The translations under genes were made by a program, and so were the position numbers. Below the pieces are notes generated by a model, which did no database searches, was not told the origin of the DNA, and saw nothing but the letters and a program-made list of their open reading frames with translations. A stretch of DNA of 64,000 nt from Fictibacillus sp. b24 (lineage in GTDB: Bacteria; Bacillota; Bacilli; Bacillales; Fictibacillaceae): assembly GCF_030348825.1 (NCBI RefSeq), contig NZ_JAUCES010000005.1, forward strand, positions 992,001 to 1,056,000, given 5' to 3'. Shown piece by piece: positions 53,785 through 63,231 of the stretch (its first letter is position 1; the number at the start of each line of letters is the position of its first letter).

Positions 53785-54033
53785 ATGCATAGTCGGCAAA
53801 CAGTCCGCTATATTTGCGAAGAATACGTCAGCGGCAACTGTTATTATTACAAAAGTGAAATCATTACACACGATAATTGGAAAAATCTTGACTCCCTTTC
53901 CTGGTCAAGGCCCCGTCCAATATCTGAAAAGACCTTTCTGAAACAGAAGAAAGCAGGGTACAAAACAGAACATAAGTTTATAAAAAAAGAGCCTGCTGTG
54001 GTCGTTTCATTGCACAGAACAAAAACCGTCTAA
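53785..54033 (+). CDS. Small hypothetical protein with C-terminal basic stretch
   Basis: 82 residues from ATG 53785, which follows AATGGAGAGATGTT; longer starts at 53734 lack a site. Cys/Tyr-rich front (RYICEEYVSGNCYYYKS), then basic SRPRPISEKTFLKQKKAGYK. No membrane helix. Unrecognised. Ends in a terminator. Confidence 0.62.
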   Translation: MHSRQTVRYICEEYVSGNCYYYKSEIITHDNWKNLDSLSWSRPRPISEKTFLKQKKAGYKTEHKFIKKEPAVVVSLHRTKTV

Positions 54034-54052
54034 TTCAATAGGCGGTTTTTTT
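54020..54052 (+). terminator. Intrinsic terminator
   Basis: AAAAACCGTCT / AGGCGGTTTTTTT stem. Confidence 0.85.
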
Positions 54053-54224
54053 GGGGGAAAAAAGACAGATTATCAATGACCTGTCTAAAAAGGGGATTAA
54101 CTCAATTCTATTTCAGTAAGCAGTATAATTTTACATAAAATAAACGGTTTTTATTGGAAAAGGATTACATCTATTTTGAGAAGGGGATACAAAGTTTATA
54201 GGGATTTTAAAGGAGGGAACTTAA

Positions 54225-55607
54225 GTGGGAAAATTTCGAATTGCAAAAGACACTCTAGGCGAAGTTCGTGTACCAGAAGAAGCTTATTATGGAGCTCAAA
54301 CACAAAGAGCGGTTGAAAATTTTCCGATCAGCGGAATTCAATTGCCTTTTTCTTTTATAAAAGCACAGGCAATTATTAAAGCAAGTGCAGCACATGCCAA
54401 TAAAGAGTGCAACGGATTGGATCATAAAAAAGCAGAGGCCATTATTTCAGCAGCTGAAGAAGTCGTAAATGGAAAATGGAATGAGCACTTTGTTGTAGAC
54501 GCTTATCAAGCAGGAGCAGGAACATCTCAAAATATGAACATGAATGAAGTATTAGCATCGCGAGCTGCAGAAATACTCGGAGGGGTAAAAGGAGACTATT
54601 CGCTTATTCACCCCAATGATGATGTGAACATGTCCCAATCTACCAACGATACGATTCCGACTGCCATCCAACTATCTGTTGCAGCTGAACTTCAAGAAAC
54701 TCTATATCCCGCACTAAACCGGTTGCTCCATGTTTTAGAAGAAAAAGAACAAGAATTTCACAACATCATTAAGGCAGGAAGAACGCATTTGCAGGATGCT
54801 GTTCCTATTCGGTTAGGCAGTGAGTTTAAAGGCTATAGAGGCACGCTCGAATCAGTAAAACGTTCAATGGAACATACGGAGAAATCTTTGTACTTGTTAG
54901 GTCTTGGAGGAAACGCTGTAGGGACAGGCATCAACGCACACCCCGATTATGCAGCGCTTGCTATTCAAGAGATTGCTAAACGTACGGGTCTGCCGTTTTC
55001 GAAGAGCGAAAACACATACGCCTTTATGCAGAATACGAATGCAGCTATTTCTGTAAGCGGACATTTAAAAGAATTGGCAATCCATTTAATAAAAATTTCC
55101 AGTGATCTCAGACTCTTAAGCAGTGGGCCACGTACAGGTCTCGCTGAAATCACATTGCCTGCTGTCCAGCCAGGTTCGTCGATTATGCCTGGTAAGATCA
55201 ATCCTGTTATCTTAGAAAATTTGTACATGATCTGTTCGCAAGTAGTCGGTAACGATAGTTGTGTAACTACAGCTGCAATCGGCAGCCAGCTTGAAATAAA
55301 TCCTATGATGCCAGTTATCGGCTTAAATGTACTTCAATCCATTACGATTTTAAGTAATGGAATAACCATTTTCACAGAAAGATGCCTAAAAGACATTACA
55401 GCCAATCAAGAAAATATAAAAAATTGGCTTGATCAAAGCCTATCTCTTGTGACAGCCCTCAATCCTCATATCGGATATGAAAAAGCGGCAGCTTTAGCAA
55501 AAGAAAGCTTTGAAACCGGCAAAACATTAAAAGAAATAGTAACCGAGAAAAAGATTTTTACAATCGAAGAAGCAGAACGTATTTTAGATCCGAATTCCAT
55601 GATTTAG
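54225..55607 (+). CDS. Class II fumarase / aspartase superfamily lyase
   Basis: 460 residues from GTG after AAAGGAGGGAACTTAA. Superfamily signature GSSIMPGKINPVI, also NMNMNEVL, HPNDDVNMSQSTNDTIP and AGRTHLQDA. Either fumarate hydratase or aspartate ammonia-lyase: the start GEVRVPEEAYYGAQTQRAVENFPIS mixes both, and GKINPV (V where fumarases of E. coli type have T) is seen in aspartases and some actinobacterial-type fumarases. The exact reaction cannot be settled by eye. No amino-acid transporter adjoins; stands alone. Confidence 0.8.
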   Translation: MGKFRIAKDTLGEVRVPEEAYYGAQTQRAVENFPISGIQLPFSFIKAQAIIKASAAHANKECNGLDHKKAEAIISAAEEVVNGKWNEHFVVDAYQAGAGTSQNMNMNEVLASRAAEILGGVKGDYSLIHPNDDVNMSQSTNDTIPTAIQLSVAAELQETLYPALNRLLHVLEEKEQEFHNIIKAGRTHLQDAVPIRLGSEFKGYRGTLESVKRSMEHTEKSLYLLGLGGNAVGTGINAHPDYAALAIQEIAKRTGLPFSKSENTYAFMQNTNAAISVSGHLKELAIHLIKISSDLRLLSSGPRTGLAEITLPAVQPGSSIMPGKINPVILENLYMICSQVVGNDSCVTTAAIGSQLEINPMMPVIGLNVLQSITILSNGITIFTERCLKDITANQENIKNWLDQSLSLVTALNPHIGYEKAAALAKESFETGKTLKEIVTEKKIFTIEEAERILDPNSMI

Positions 55608-55836
55608 AGTCAAGGAGTGTAACTTTTATTTTGCTTTTCTCGACAAATATAGTACAGATTTCTTGTTTTTCATTTTATTAACAAAAATGTAGTGAAGATT
55701 GGGGATTACGGATGTATAATAAAGAAGTTCATTCACATATAAAGGGATTTAATTAATATTCTGGAAAACCAATTAAATAACTTGGTTTAATAAATGAAAA
55801 GTGGACATTTGAACTGTTTTGGGGAGGAACTTGAAA

Positions 55837-57753
55837 ATGTGCGGTTTTATTGGGTATATGCTAAATACACCTGAGACGGTAGAACAGAAAGAAACAGAAC
55901 AATTAATAAATATGACGAATATCATTACTCATCGTGGTCCTGATGACAGTGGTCATTTTGTTGATCAGTATGTTCGCTTTGGTTTTCGCCGACTCAGCAT
56001 CATAGATATAGAAAGCGGCAAACAGCCATTATCCTATGAGGATGATCGTTATTGGATTATTTTTAACGGTGAAATATATAATTATGTTGAAATAAGAAAA
56101 GAACTTGAGGAAAAAGGATTCGAATTCAAAACCCATTCAGATACTGAGGTTATTTTGGCACTTTTCAGCGAAAGAAGAGAAAATGCTTTCACTGAACTCC
56201 GAGGTATGTTTGGATTTTTGATTTGGGACAAAGAAACAAAAGAACTCTTTGGAGCTAGAGATCCATTCGGTATCAAACCTTTCTTCTACCTAGAAGATGA
56301 AGATGGTTTATTCTGTGCATCTGAAAAGAAGAGTATTACCCTAGTAAAAGAAAAACAAGAAGTTGATGCAGAAGCACTTCACCATTATTTAACCTATCAG
56401 TTTGTACCTGAGCCGATGACGATAACAAAGAACATTAAAAAGCTAGAGCCAGGACATTATTTTGTGAAAAAAGCGGGAAGACCATTAGCGATCAAACCTT
56501 TTTGGAGACCCAATTTCACACCAAGAAACATGCCGCTTGAAGAAGCAAAAGATATGATACGCTCAGTAATGCGTGATTCTGTAAGAGTTCATATGCGTTC
56601 TGACGTACCTGTAGGTGCTTTTCTTTCTGGTGGTATTGATTCAAGCACGATCGTAGCACTAGCCAGTGAACTTCATCCTTCTTTAAAAACGTTTACAGTA
56701 GGATTTGAAAGAGAAGGTTTTAGTGAAATCGATGTCGCAGTTCAGACTGCTGCTGCATTGAACGTTGAGAATATCCATTATCTTGTTAAGCCAGAAGAAT
56801 TTATGAGAGAACTCCCAAAAATCATCTGGCATATGGATGACCCTGTAGCAGATCCTGCTGCTGTACCGCTATATTTTGTTGCGCGAGAAGCCGCAAAACA
56901 TGTTACTGTCGTTCTATCTGGTGAAGGAGCAGATGAGCTTTTTGGAGGCTACAATATATACCATGAGCCCCATTCATTAAGACATCTTTCTTCGTTGCCA
57001 AAAGGGATTTCAAAAGGATTGGCTGCGATTGCTGGTATGCTTCCTGAAGGAGTTAAAGGGAAGAGCTTTATGGAACGTGGAAGCATGACCATTGAAGAAC
57101 GTTATATCGGAAATGCTAAAATGTTTTCAGAAACAGAGAAGAGCAGGCTATTAAAGCAGTATCGTTCTGCTTATAACTATAAAAATGTCACAAAACCACT
57201 ATACGAGCAAGCAAGGCAATTTCATGATGTCCACAAAATGCAATATATCGACCTGCATACATGGATGAGAGGCGATATCCTTGTGAAAGCAGATAAGATG
57301 ACGATGGCACATTCATTAGAACTTCGTGTACCATTTCTTGATAAAGAAGTGTTCTCTGTGGCTTCACAATTGCATCCAAATCTTACCGTTACAAACGGCA
57401 CTACCAAATATGCATTGAGAGAATCGATGAAAGGTATTGTACCTGATACTGTACTGCATCGCCGGAAATTAGGATTCCCTGTACCCATCCGTCATTGGCT
57501 TAAAAACGAGATGTATGATTGGGCTAAGCAGTTGATTCATACAAGCGCTACAGACCAATATCTAAATAAGGGTATTGTTTTAGATCTTTTAGAAGGACAC
57601 CGTTCTGGCCGAGGAGATTACAGCAGAAAGATCTGGACTGTGCTTATGTTCATGTTATGGCATCAGATTAATATTGAGAAAACGTATAGTTTTGGCGATG
57701 ACCTTTTAATCAAACCTAATCAAGCTCATGAAATGACGGTTACTAACCAATAA
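55837..57753 (+). CDS. asnB: Asparagine synthase, glutamine-hydrolysing
   Basis: 638 residues. ATG 55837 (after GGGGAGGAACTTGAAA) is fixed because the mature enzyme must begin Cys2 (MCGFIGYM), the glutaminase nucleophile. N-terminal Ntn amidotransferase (THRGPDDSGH, FNGEIYNY), C-terminal synthetase with PP-loop SGGIDSSTIVALA and SGEGADELFGGY. Makes asparagine from aspartate, glutamine and ATP. B. subtilis has AsnB, AsnH and AsnO; length and layout fit AsnB or AsnO (YisO), so the paralogue is not certain. Preceded by a 230-base gap with nothing clear. Confidence 0.9.
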   Translation: MCGFIGYMLNTPETVEQKETEQLINMTNIITHRGPDDSGHFVDQYVRFGFRRLSIIDIESGKQPLSYEDDRYWIIFNGEIYNYVEIRKELEEKGFEFKTHSDTEVILALFSERRENAFTELRGMFGFLIWDKETKELFGARDPFGIKPFFYLEDEDGLFCASEKKSITLVKEKQEVDAEALHHYLTYQFVPEPMTITKNIKKLEPGHYFVKKAGRPLAIKPFWRPNFTPRNMPLEEAKDMIRSVMRDSVRVHMRSDVPVGAFLSGGIDSSTIVALASELHPSLKTFTVGFEREGFSEIDVAVQTAAALNVENIHYLVKPEEFMRELPKIIWHMDDPVADPAAVPLYFVAREAAKHVTVVLSGEGADELFGGYNIYHEPHSLRHLSSLPKGISKGLAAIAGMLPEGVKGKSFMERGSMTIEERYIGNAKMFSETEKSRLLKQYRSAYNYKNVTKPLYEQARQFHDVHKMQYIDLHTWMRGDILVKADKMTMAHSLELRVPFLDKEVFSVASQLHPNLTVTNGTTKYALRESMKGIVPDTVLHRRKLGFPVPIRHWLKNEMYDWAKQLIHTSATDQYLNKGIVLDLLEGHRSGRGDYSRKIWTVLMFMLWHQINIEKTYSFGDDLLIKPNQAHEMTVTNQ

Positions 57754-57772
57754 AACCCTCCTTTTATTAGTT

Positions 57773-57801
57773 TTGCTTGTACGATTTACTTATGTTATAC
57801 T
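57773..57801 (+). promoter_or_regulatory. Sigma-A promoter of yugI
   Basis: TTGCTT (57773-57778), 17 bases, TATACT (57796-57801), about 32 bases before the ATG. Confidence 0.65.
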
Positions 57802-57833
57802 TAACAGGTTAAAAAATAGTTAGGAGTGTTTTC

Positions 57834-58253
57834 ATGAATTTTGAAGTAGGTAGCATTGTTGAAGGTAAAGTTACAGGCATTAAGCCTTTTGGTGCGTTCG
57901 TTGCATTAAATGATAATGTACAAGGTCTTGTACACATTTCTGAAGTTTCTCATGGTTTCGTTAAAGACATTAACGATGCACTAAGTGTTGGGGACGTTGT
58001 GTCAGTAAAAATTCTTTCTGTTGACGAAGACAGCAAGAAGATTTCACTGTCCATCCGACAAACACAGGAAGCTCCAGCTCCTGCACCTAAAAAAGAACGC
58101 CGCCCAGGTGGATTTAATAACAACAACAAAAAGAGCAGCACAAACAATCAAGACGCTAACAAAGGTTTCAACACTCTTGAAGCGAAACTTAAAGATTGGT
58201 TGAAAGAGTCTACAGACCGTCAGGCTCAACTTAACAAGCGCCTTAAAAAATAA
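57834..58253 (+). CDS. yugI: S1-domain general stress protein YugI (GSP13)
   Basis: 139 residues. One S1 RNA-binding domain (residues 4-75: VGSIVEGKVTGIKPFGAFV, GLVHISEVS, KISLSIRQ) then a Lys/Asn-rich linker and a helical C-terminus (FNTLEAKLKDWLKE). YugI/GSP13 associates with ribosomes and is induced by stress in B. subtilis. ATG after TTAGGAGTGTTTTC. Confidence 0.93.
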   Translation: MNFEVGSIVEGKVTGIKPFGAFVALNDNVQGLVHISEVSHGFVKDINDALSVGDVVSVKILSVDEDSKKISLSIRQTQEAPAPAPKKERRPGGFNNNNKKSSTNNQDANKGFNTLEAKLKDWLKESTDRQAQLNKRLKK

Positions 58254-58256
58254 TGT

Positions 58257-58288
58257 AAAAAAACCTCTCATTTGAGAGGTTTTTTTTT
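58257..58288. terminator. Bidirectional terminator
   Basis: AAAACCTCTC / GAGAGGTTTT around ATTT, long A and T tracts. Confidence 0.92.
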
Positions 58289-58298
58289 GTATCCATTA

Positions 58299-58535
58299 TT
58301 AAACGCGGTTATGTTCGGTATGACCTTCACGGCTAAGTTCTTCAGAAGGTTTAAATAACAATGTTAAACAATACAAACCGGAAAGCCCTACAAGACCATA
58401 AACGATACGGGCAAGAGCTGCGTCTTGGCCGCCAAAAATAGCAGCAACTAAATCAAACTGAAAAAATCCGATAAGACCCCAGTTAATCGCTCCGATAATC
58501 ACTAATGCTAAGGCAAAGCGTTGTAATCCACTCAT
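58299..58535 (-). CDS. yuzA: DUF378 membrane protein YuzA
   Basis: 78 residues from ATG 58535 after ATTGGAGGATGTAAC. Two hydrophobic helices (FALALVIIGAINWGLIGFF, IVYGLVGLSGLYCLTLLF) with the DUF378 motif GAINWGLIGFFQFDLV. Function unknown. Order yugI-yuzA as in B. subtilis. Confidence 0.92.
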   Translation of the reverse strand: MSGLQRFALALVIIGAINWGLIGFFQFDLVAAIFGGQDAALARIVYGLVGLSGLYCLTLLFKPSEELSREGHTEHNRV

Positions 58536-58733
58536 GTTACATCCTCCAATCAATAATATGAATAGAACGCACTTTTAGGGTGTCAATATTTTACTTTATT
58601 TATACATTCCCTAAATTCATGGCATGAAACAAAGCTGAAAAACACATCCTAGTATTCGGTAAGCTTATTGCTTTACATTGCCTTTCCTGTCCCACATAAT
58701 ACGTGTTAAACCATGCAAGAAGGAGAGATTATG

Positions 58734-59897
58734 ATGAACGAATATATATATTACAATCCAACTCGATTGGTATTTGGAAAAAATCAAATTCAAACTTTAC
58801 AAGATGAATTAGGGAAGTATGGCAAGAAAGTACTTGTTGTTTATGGTGGAGGTAGCATCAAGCTTAATGGTTTGTACGATGAAGTGATGAATGAATTAGA
58901 AAAAATGGATGCAGATGTAAGTGAGCTCTCAGGAGTTGAACCGAATCCTAGAGTTTCTACAGTCCGTAAAGGTGTAGAAATCTGTAAAGAAAAAGGAATT
59001 GACGTATTGTTAGCCGTTGGTGGAGGCAGTGTTATCGACTGTACAAAAGCAATTGCAGCAGGAGCGAAATACGATGGCGATGTTTGGGATCTTATTACGC
59101 TAAAAGCTCAACCTCAGGAAGCTCTTCCATTTGGAACTGTTCTAACTTTAGCTGCAACAGGATCTGAAATGAACTCAGGATCGGTTATTACAAATTGGGA
59201 GACCCAGGAAAAGTATGGATGGGGCAGCCCTCTCGTATTTCCTAAGTTCTCAATATTAGATCCGAAGAACACATTCTCAGTACCGAAAGATCAAACGATT
59301 TATGGAATTGTAGACATGATGTCTCACGTTTTTGAACAATACTTCCATAACGCTAAAAATACACCATTGCAAGATCGTTTTGCTGAATCGATTCTTTTAA
59401 CCGTGATGGAAGCTGCACCTAAGCTTTTGGAAGATCTTGAAAACTATGAGTTGCGTGAGACCATTTTATACAGTGGAACTATGGCGTTAAATGGTACACT
59501 TCAAATGGGTCTGCGCGGTGATTGGGGCAGTCATAATATTGAACATGCTGTTTCAGCTGTTTACGATATACCGCATGCAGGCGGATTAGCAATTCTTTTC
59601 CCGAATTGGATGAGACACAACGTGGATACTGATGTATCACGATTCAAACAGCTTGCTGTCCGCGTTTTTGATGTTGATCCTGAGGGCAAATCGGATAAAG
59701 AAGTTGCTCTTGAAGGAATTGACCGCTTATCGGCTTTCTGGACTTCATTAGGGGCACCAAATGCATTGAAAGATTATGATATAGATGACTCCAAGCTTGA
59801 CCTCATTGCAGATAAAGCAATGGCTAGAGGAGAGTTCGGTAATTTCAACAGCCAGAATAAAGAAGATGTATTAAACATCTTAAGAATGTCATTATAA
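58734..59897 (+). CDS. Iron-containing alcohol dehydrogenase (YugJ/YugK type)
   Basis: 387 residues. Fe-ADH/BDH family: [15 protein letters not shown] loop [15 protein letters not shown], and iron ligands in [10 protein letters not shown] and [19 protein letters not shown]. Related to B. subtilis YugJ and YugK, NADH-dependent butanol dehydrogenases. ATG 58734 at 7 bases from AGGAGA is preferred to the overlapping ATG 58731. Oxidises or reduces short alcohols/aldehydes. Single gene with terminator; which of the two paralogues is not clear. Confidence 0.9.
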   Translation: MNEYIYYNPTRLVFGKNQIQTLQDELGKYGKKVLVVYGGGSIKLNGLYDEVMNELEKMDADVSELSGVEPNPRVSTVRKGVEICKEKGIDVLLAVGGGSVIDCTKAIAAGAKYDGDVWDLITLKAQPQEALPFGTVLTLAATGSEMNSGSVITNWETQEKYGWGSPLVFPKFSILDPKNTFSVPKDQTIYGIVDMMSHVFEQYFHNAKNTPLQDRFAESILLTVMEAAPKLLEDLENYELRETILYSGTMALNGTLQMGLRGDWGSHNIEHAVSAVYDIPHAGGLAILFPNWMRHNVDTDVSRFKQLAVRVFDVDPEGKSDKEVALEGIDRLSAFWTSLGAPNALKDYDIDDSKLDLIADKAMARGEFGNFNSQNKEDVLNILRMSL

Positions 59898-59898
59898 A

Positions 59899-59926
59899 AG
59901 GAGGGGGTCAACCCCTTCTTTTTCAT
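59899..59926 (+). terminator. Intrinsic terminator of the alcohol dehydrogenase gene
   Basis: AAGGAGGGG / CCCCTTCTT around GTCAA then TTTC. Confidence 0.82.
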
Positions 59927-59953
59927 GCTGCTTTTTGAATATTTCGTCTTTTG

Positions 59954-59987
59954 TCAAGAAACCGATTACATTTACATGGTTTCTTGA
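59954..59987 (+). promoter_or_regulatory. Perfect 10-bp inverted repeat before pgi
   Basis: TCAAGAAACC / GGTTTCTTGA with a 14-base loop, 59 bases before the pgi start. Too T-poor afterward for a terminator. Possible operator or leader hairpin. Confidence 0.5.
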
Positions 59988-60045
59988 TTTGAATGTTGTA
60001 CTTGTATAAAGTGAAAGAATAATGATTGTTTTAGGAGGCTTACAT

Positions 60046-61395
60046 ATGACAAAAAAGCTAAGTTTTGATTATAGCAAGGCACTTTCTTTTATTGGTCAGC
60101 ATGAAGTAGATTACCTTACAGGTGCTGTAGAAGCTGCTCATAACGCTATCCATGAAAAAACAGGTGCAGGTAATGACTTTTTAGGATGGGTTGACCTTCC
60201 TGAGAATTACGACCGTGAAGAGTTTAGCCGCATTGTAAAAAGTGCTGAAAAGATTAAAAATGACTCTGATGTTTTGATCGTTGTCGGAATTGGTGGCTCC
60301 TATTTAGGAGCACGCGCAGCTATTGAAATGCTAAACCATTCTTTTTATAACCTTTTATCAAAAGAAGACCGCAAGACGCCACAAGTGTTCTTTGCGGGCC
60401 AAAACATCTCATCCACTTATGTTAAAGAGCTTTTTGATGTACTAAAAGACAAAGATGTATCCGTTAATGTGATCTCTAAGTCAGGTACAACAACTGAACC
60501 TGCTATTGCGTTCCGTATCTTTAGAAAGTTCCTAGAAGAAAAGTATGGAAAAGAAGAAGCTCGTAAGCGCATCTATGCGACTACAGACAAAGCTCAAGGA
60601 GCACTTAAAACATTAGCGAACGAAGAAGGCTATGAGTCATTCATTATTCCTGATGATGTGGGTGGACGGTACTCCGTTCTTACGGCTGTAGGCCTTCTGC
60701 CGATTGCAGTAAGCGGAGTTAATATTGAAGAGATGATGAATGGGGCTAAAGAAGCTGCAGCAGACTTCAATAACCCTAAGCTTGCAGAAAACCAAGCATA
60801 TCAGTATGCTGCTGTTCGAAATGCGCTTTATAACAAAGGGAAGACGATCGAACTAATGGTTAACTACGAGCCAGGACTGCACTATGTGTCTGAATGGTGG
60901 AAACAGCTATACGGTGAGAGCGAAGGGAAAGACTACAAGGGAATTTATCCTGCGTCTGTAGACTTCACTACCGATCTTCATTCAATGGGGCAATATGTAC
61001 AAGAGGGACGCCGTGATCTTTTTGAAACGGTTCTATATGTAGATCAAGCACGTGAGGAAATCAAGATCGAAGAAGATGATCAAAACCTAGATAAGCTTAA
61101 TTTCCTTGCTGGGCAAACGATGGACTTTGTAAACAAAAAAGCGTTCCAAGGAACATTGCTTGCACACACTGATGGCGGAGTGCCAAACTTAATCGTAAGT
61201 CTCCCTGAGATGACGCCGTATCACTTCGGGTATATGGTTTATTTCTTTGAAAAAGCATGTGCGGTGAGTGGATACTTGTTAGGAGTTAACCCATTCGATC
61301 AGCCAGGTGTAGAAGCATACAAGAAAAACATGTTTGCTCTTCTTGGTAAGCCTGGGTTTGAAAAAGAAAAAGAAGAATTAGAAAAACGCCTATAA
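60046..61395 (+). CDS. pgi: Glucose-6-phosphate isomerase
   Basis: 449 residues. Converts glucose 6-phosphate and fructose 6-phosphate in glycolysis. [32 protein letters not shown] and the [16 protein letters not shown] signature. ATG 60046 after TTAGGAGGCTTACAT. Single-gene unit, terminated by the strong hairpin at 61402. Position before yugN and yugO as in B. subtilis. Confidence 0.97.
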   Translation: MTKKLSFDYSKALSFIGQHEVDYLTGAVEAAHNAIHEKTGAGNDFLGWVDLPENYDREEFSRIVKSAEKIKNDSDVLIVVGIGGSYLGARAAIEMLNHSFYNLLSKEDRKTPQVFFAGQNISSTYVKELFDVLKDKDVSVNVISKSGTTTEPAIAFRIFRKFLEEKYGKEEARKRIYATTDKAQGALKTLANEEGYESFIIPDDVGGRYSVLTAVGLLPIAVSGVNIEEMMNGAKEAAADFNNPKLAENQAYQYAAVRNALYNKGKTIELMVNYEPGLHYVSEWWKQLYGESEGKDYKGIYPASVDFTTDLHSMGQYVQEGRRDLFETVLYVDQAREEIKIEEDDQNLDKLNFLAGQTMDFVNKKAFQGTLLAHTDGGVPNLIVSLPEMTPYHFGYMVYFFEKACAVSGYLLGVNPFDQPGVEAYKKNMFALLGKPGFEKEKEELEKRL

Positions 61396-61401
61396 GTTTA
61401 A

Positions 61402-61438
61402 AAACCTGACTCTTTATTCCTTAGAGTCAGGTTTTTTC
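61402..61438 (+). terminator. pgi intrinsic terminator
   Basis: AAACCTGACTC / GAGTCAGGTTT stem, then TTTCT. Confidence 0.9.
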
Positions 61439-61521
61439 TATGCCGTTTTTTTCATTTTTTGAAAGTTCTTTTTTATAAGATTTTTGCTTTCAAACCTCAT
61501 TTTTAATTTACTTCTGTGACA

Positions 61522-61835
61522 GTTGAGTGGAGTGTAAGGTGGGAGACTCCTCGAAAATTAAACTTCAAATTTTCTTCGTGCGATGTGTCGCTGCCGTAGC
61601 CTTCCTTGTCCTGCGGGATAGGCGGACAGTCCGAAAAGTGGAAGTGGCTCGTTCAGCCCCGACAAGCAAGAGGTAAATGGACAAGGAAGGCGCACTTTGC
61701 CTTCTGGGCCATTTAACTTTTGACCTCGAGGGGCTAGCCACTGCAACTAAACAGGTGAGACACTTAAGAGTTTATAGTACGAACGTGGCTCACCGCCTGC
61801 CCCGCGGAAAGCGAGCACCTGGAACGGAAATCAAC
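61522..61835 (+). repeat. Dispersed palindromic repeat, copy R10 (modules A and B)
   Basis: Longest copy, plus orientation, AGTTGAGTGGAGTGTAAGG to CTGGAACGGAAATCAACC. Has both inserts: module B (61552-61612, bounded by TCCT direct repeats, same sequence as in R6) and the 100-bp inner hairpin (61643-61742, as in R5). Fills the gap before yugN. Confidence 0.93.
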
Positions 61836-61914
61836 CCCTTCCATAAAGAAACGCTCAAATAATCTATACAAGATTTGGATACGCTAAACAATAGAATATG
61901 TAGGAGGGACCATA

Positions 61915-62319
61915 ATGAAACCTATAAAAAGCAGACTTGAGAATGAATTATGTGCTTTAAACGAAGCAGAGGAAGTAATGAAAGGAATGGGCTTTTCATA
62001 CGGCGGAAACTGGGATTATGATCATGGATATTTTGATTATAAACTAGATGATGAAGTTGGATACACGTTTTTAAGAATTCCTTTTAAAGCGGTAGATGGG
62101 GAATTGGACAAAAAAGATACAGTGATTCAATTAGGGGAACCTTTTCTATTGGCTCATAAATACCAGGTAGGATTAGATGATAACGCTGAAACTGGAAACA
62201 TATCGGGTAGTTTTAATCAGTTTTCAGAGCCGCAAGATCCAGATGCGACCATCGATAAAAAATGGATTGGTATTGGTAAAGACTTGGTGCAAAAAATAGA
62301 AACAGCTCTATTGAATTAA
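61915..62319 (+). CDS. yugN: YugN-family protein
   Basis: 134 residues, ATG after GTAGGAGGGACCATA. YugN-like: LNEAEEVMKGMGFSYGGNWDYDHGYFDYKLD, FLRIPFKAV and FNQFSEPQDPDA. Small soluble alpha/beta protein; function unknown. Convergent with yugO. Confidence 0.9.
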   Translation: MKPIKSRLENELCALNEAEEVMKGMGFSYGGNWDYDHGYFDYKLDDEVGYTFLRIPFKAVDGELDKKDTVIQLGEPFLLAHKYQVGLDDNAETGNISGSFNQFSEPQDPDATIDKKWIGIGKDLVQKIETALLN

Positions 62320-62321
62320 TA

Positions 62322-62356
62322 AAACAGATAGGGGCCTTGTCCTATCTGTTTTTATA
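62322..62356. terminator. Bidirectional terminator
   Basis: AAACAGATAGG / CCTATCTGTTT around GGCCTTGT. Confidence 0.9.
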
Positions 62357-63119
62357 TGAGCTCTCTTTCAAGACTTAACACCATCTCATGTGAAGCAAGA
62401 TTTGATGTTTGAATAATATGATTGGCACCCGCACGTTTCGCATTTGTTGCTTGCTCAGTTGTTAGTATTTCTGCATGAATAGCTACTGTTGTACTTAATC
62501 CGCGAGCTGTCAGAACAGAAAGAATCGTGTTTCGATCCGCTTCAACTTCCTTTAAGTTGGCATCTGCTGTAATGAGAACCGTATGTGCCTTTTGTATATG
62601 AGCTTTGATCCACGTGAAATCTTCACTTGATTTTCCATGAATAAAATGAATGCCTTCCAAATATAAAGGGTTTGCTTCTAGAGACTCATCAATTAAAACG
62701 ATATGATTGGTTTTTACTTTGTCTTTGATCGCTTGAATCGTATGTCTTGAACGTTCATTCCACCCAACGATTATAAAATGGTCTTTGTTTTTATACATAT
62801 TTTTCCCCTCAAGAAATCGATTTTCGTTTTTAACAACAGCGCTGGCAAAGTGTACAGTTAAAAAGGCTAAAAATGATCCTCCTAAAAAGACAAGAAATAT
62901 AGCAAGCAGCCTTATCTCATTTGTATGTGGTGCGTAATCACCATAACCTACTGTTCCAGCTGTAATAACAGCCCAGTAAAAACCTTCAAAAATGGTTGGA
63001 AACGTGTCTTTTTCAAAGAGGTGAGCTAAAACAGCGCTAGAGAATAAAATTATAAACAGAATGATACCAAGCCTAACCAACATGGGCAATCTCAAATATG
63101 CATAATACATGGCACGCAT
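62352..63119 (-). CDS. yugO: Potassium channel YugO with RCK (TrkA-N) domain
   Basis: 255 residues. Two-helix K+ channel: M1 (LVRLGIILFIILFSSAVLAHLF), pore with selectivity filter TAGTVGYGDYAP, M2 (IRLLAIFLVFLGGSFLAFL), then a cytoplasmic TrkA-N/RCK domain (HFIIVGWNERSR, VLIDES, AHTVLITADANLKEVEADRN). B. subtilis YugO releases K+ that signals between cells in biofilms. ATG 63119 after CTCCTCC-complement GGAGGAGAGTG; the longer 63191 start is disfavoured. The mstX partner gene of B. subtilis is not seen upstream here. Confidence 0.93.
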   Translation of the reverse strand: MRAMYYAYLRLPMLVRLGIILFIILFSSAVLAHLFEKDTFPTIFEGFYWAVITAGTVGYGDYAPHTNEIRLLAIFLVFLGGSFLAFLTVHFASAVVKNENRFLEGKNMYKNKDHFIIVGWNERSRHTIQAIKDKVKTNHIVLIDESLEANPLYLEGIHFIHGKSSEDFTWIKAHIQKAHTVLITADANLKEVEADRNTILSVLTARGLSTTVAIHAEILTTEQATNAKRAGANHIIQTSNLASHEMVLSLERELI

Positions 63120-63188
63120 ATAAACACACTCTCCTCCTATTAACACTATTGCCAAAGAGGATACGGATTTATACGAATGTGGAAAAAA

Positions 63189-63229
63189 CAAAACCTCTGG
63201 TTCATTTTACAATTTACCAGAGGTTTTTC
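63189..63229. terminator. Bidirectional terminator between yugO and the K/E/P-rich gene
   Basis: AAACCTCTGG / CCAGAGGTTT with a 17-base loop; the upstream side ends the minus-strand gene at 63232. Confidence 0.85.
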
Positions 63230-63231
63230 TA

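Noticed and set aside
11594-61835. The repeat family as insertion sequences
   Set aside because: No transposase, and the units fold as hairpins rather than carry genes. A non-autonomous (MITE-like) origin stays possible but unproved.
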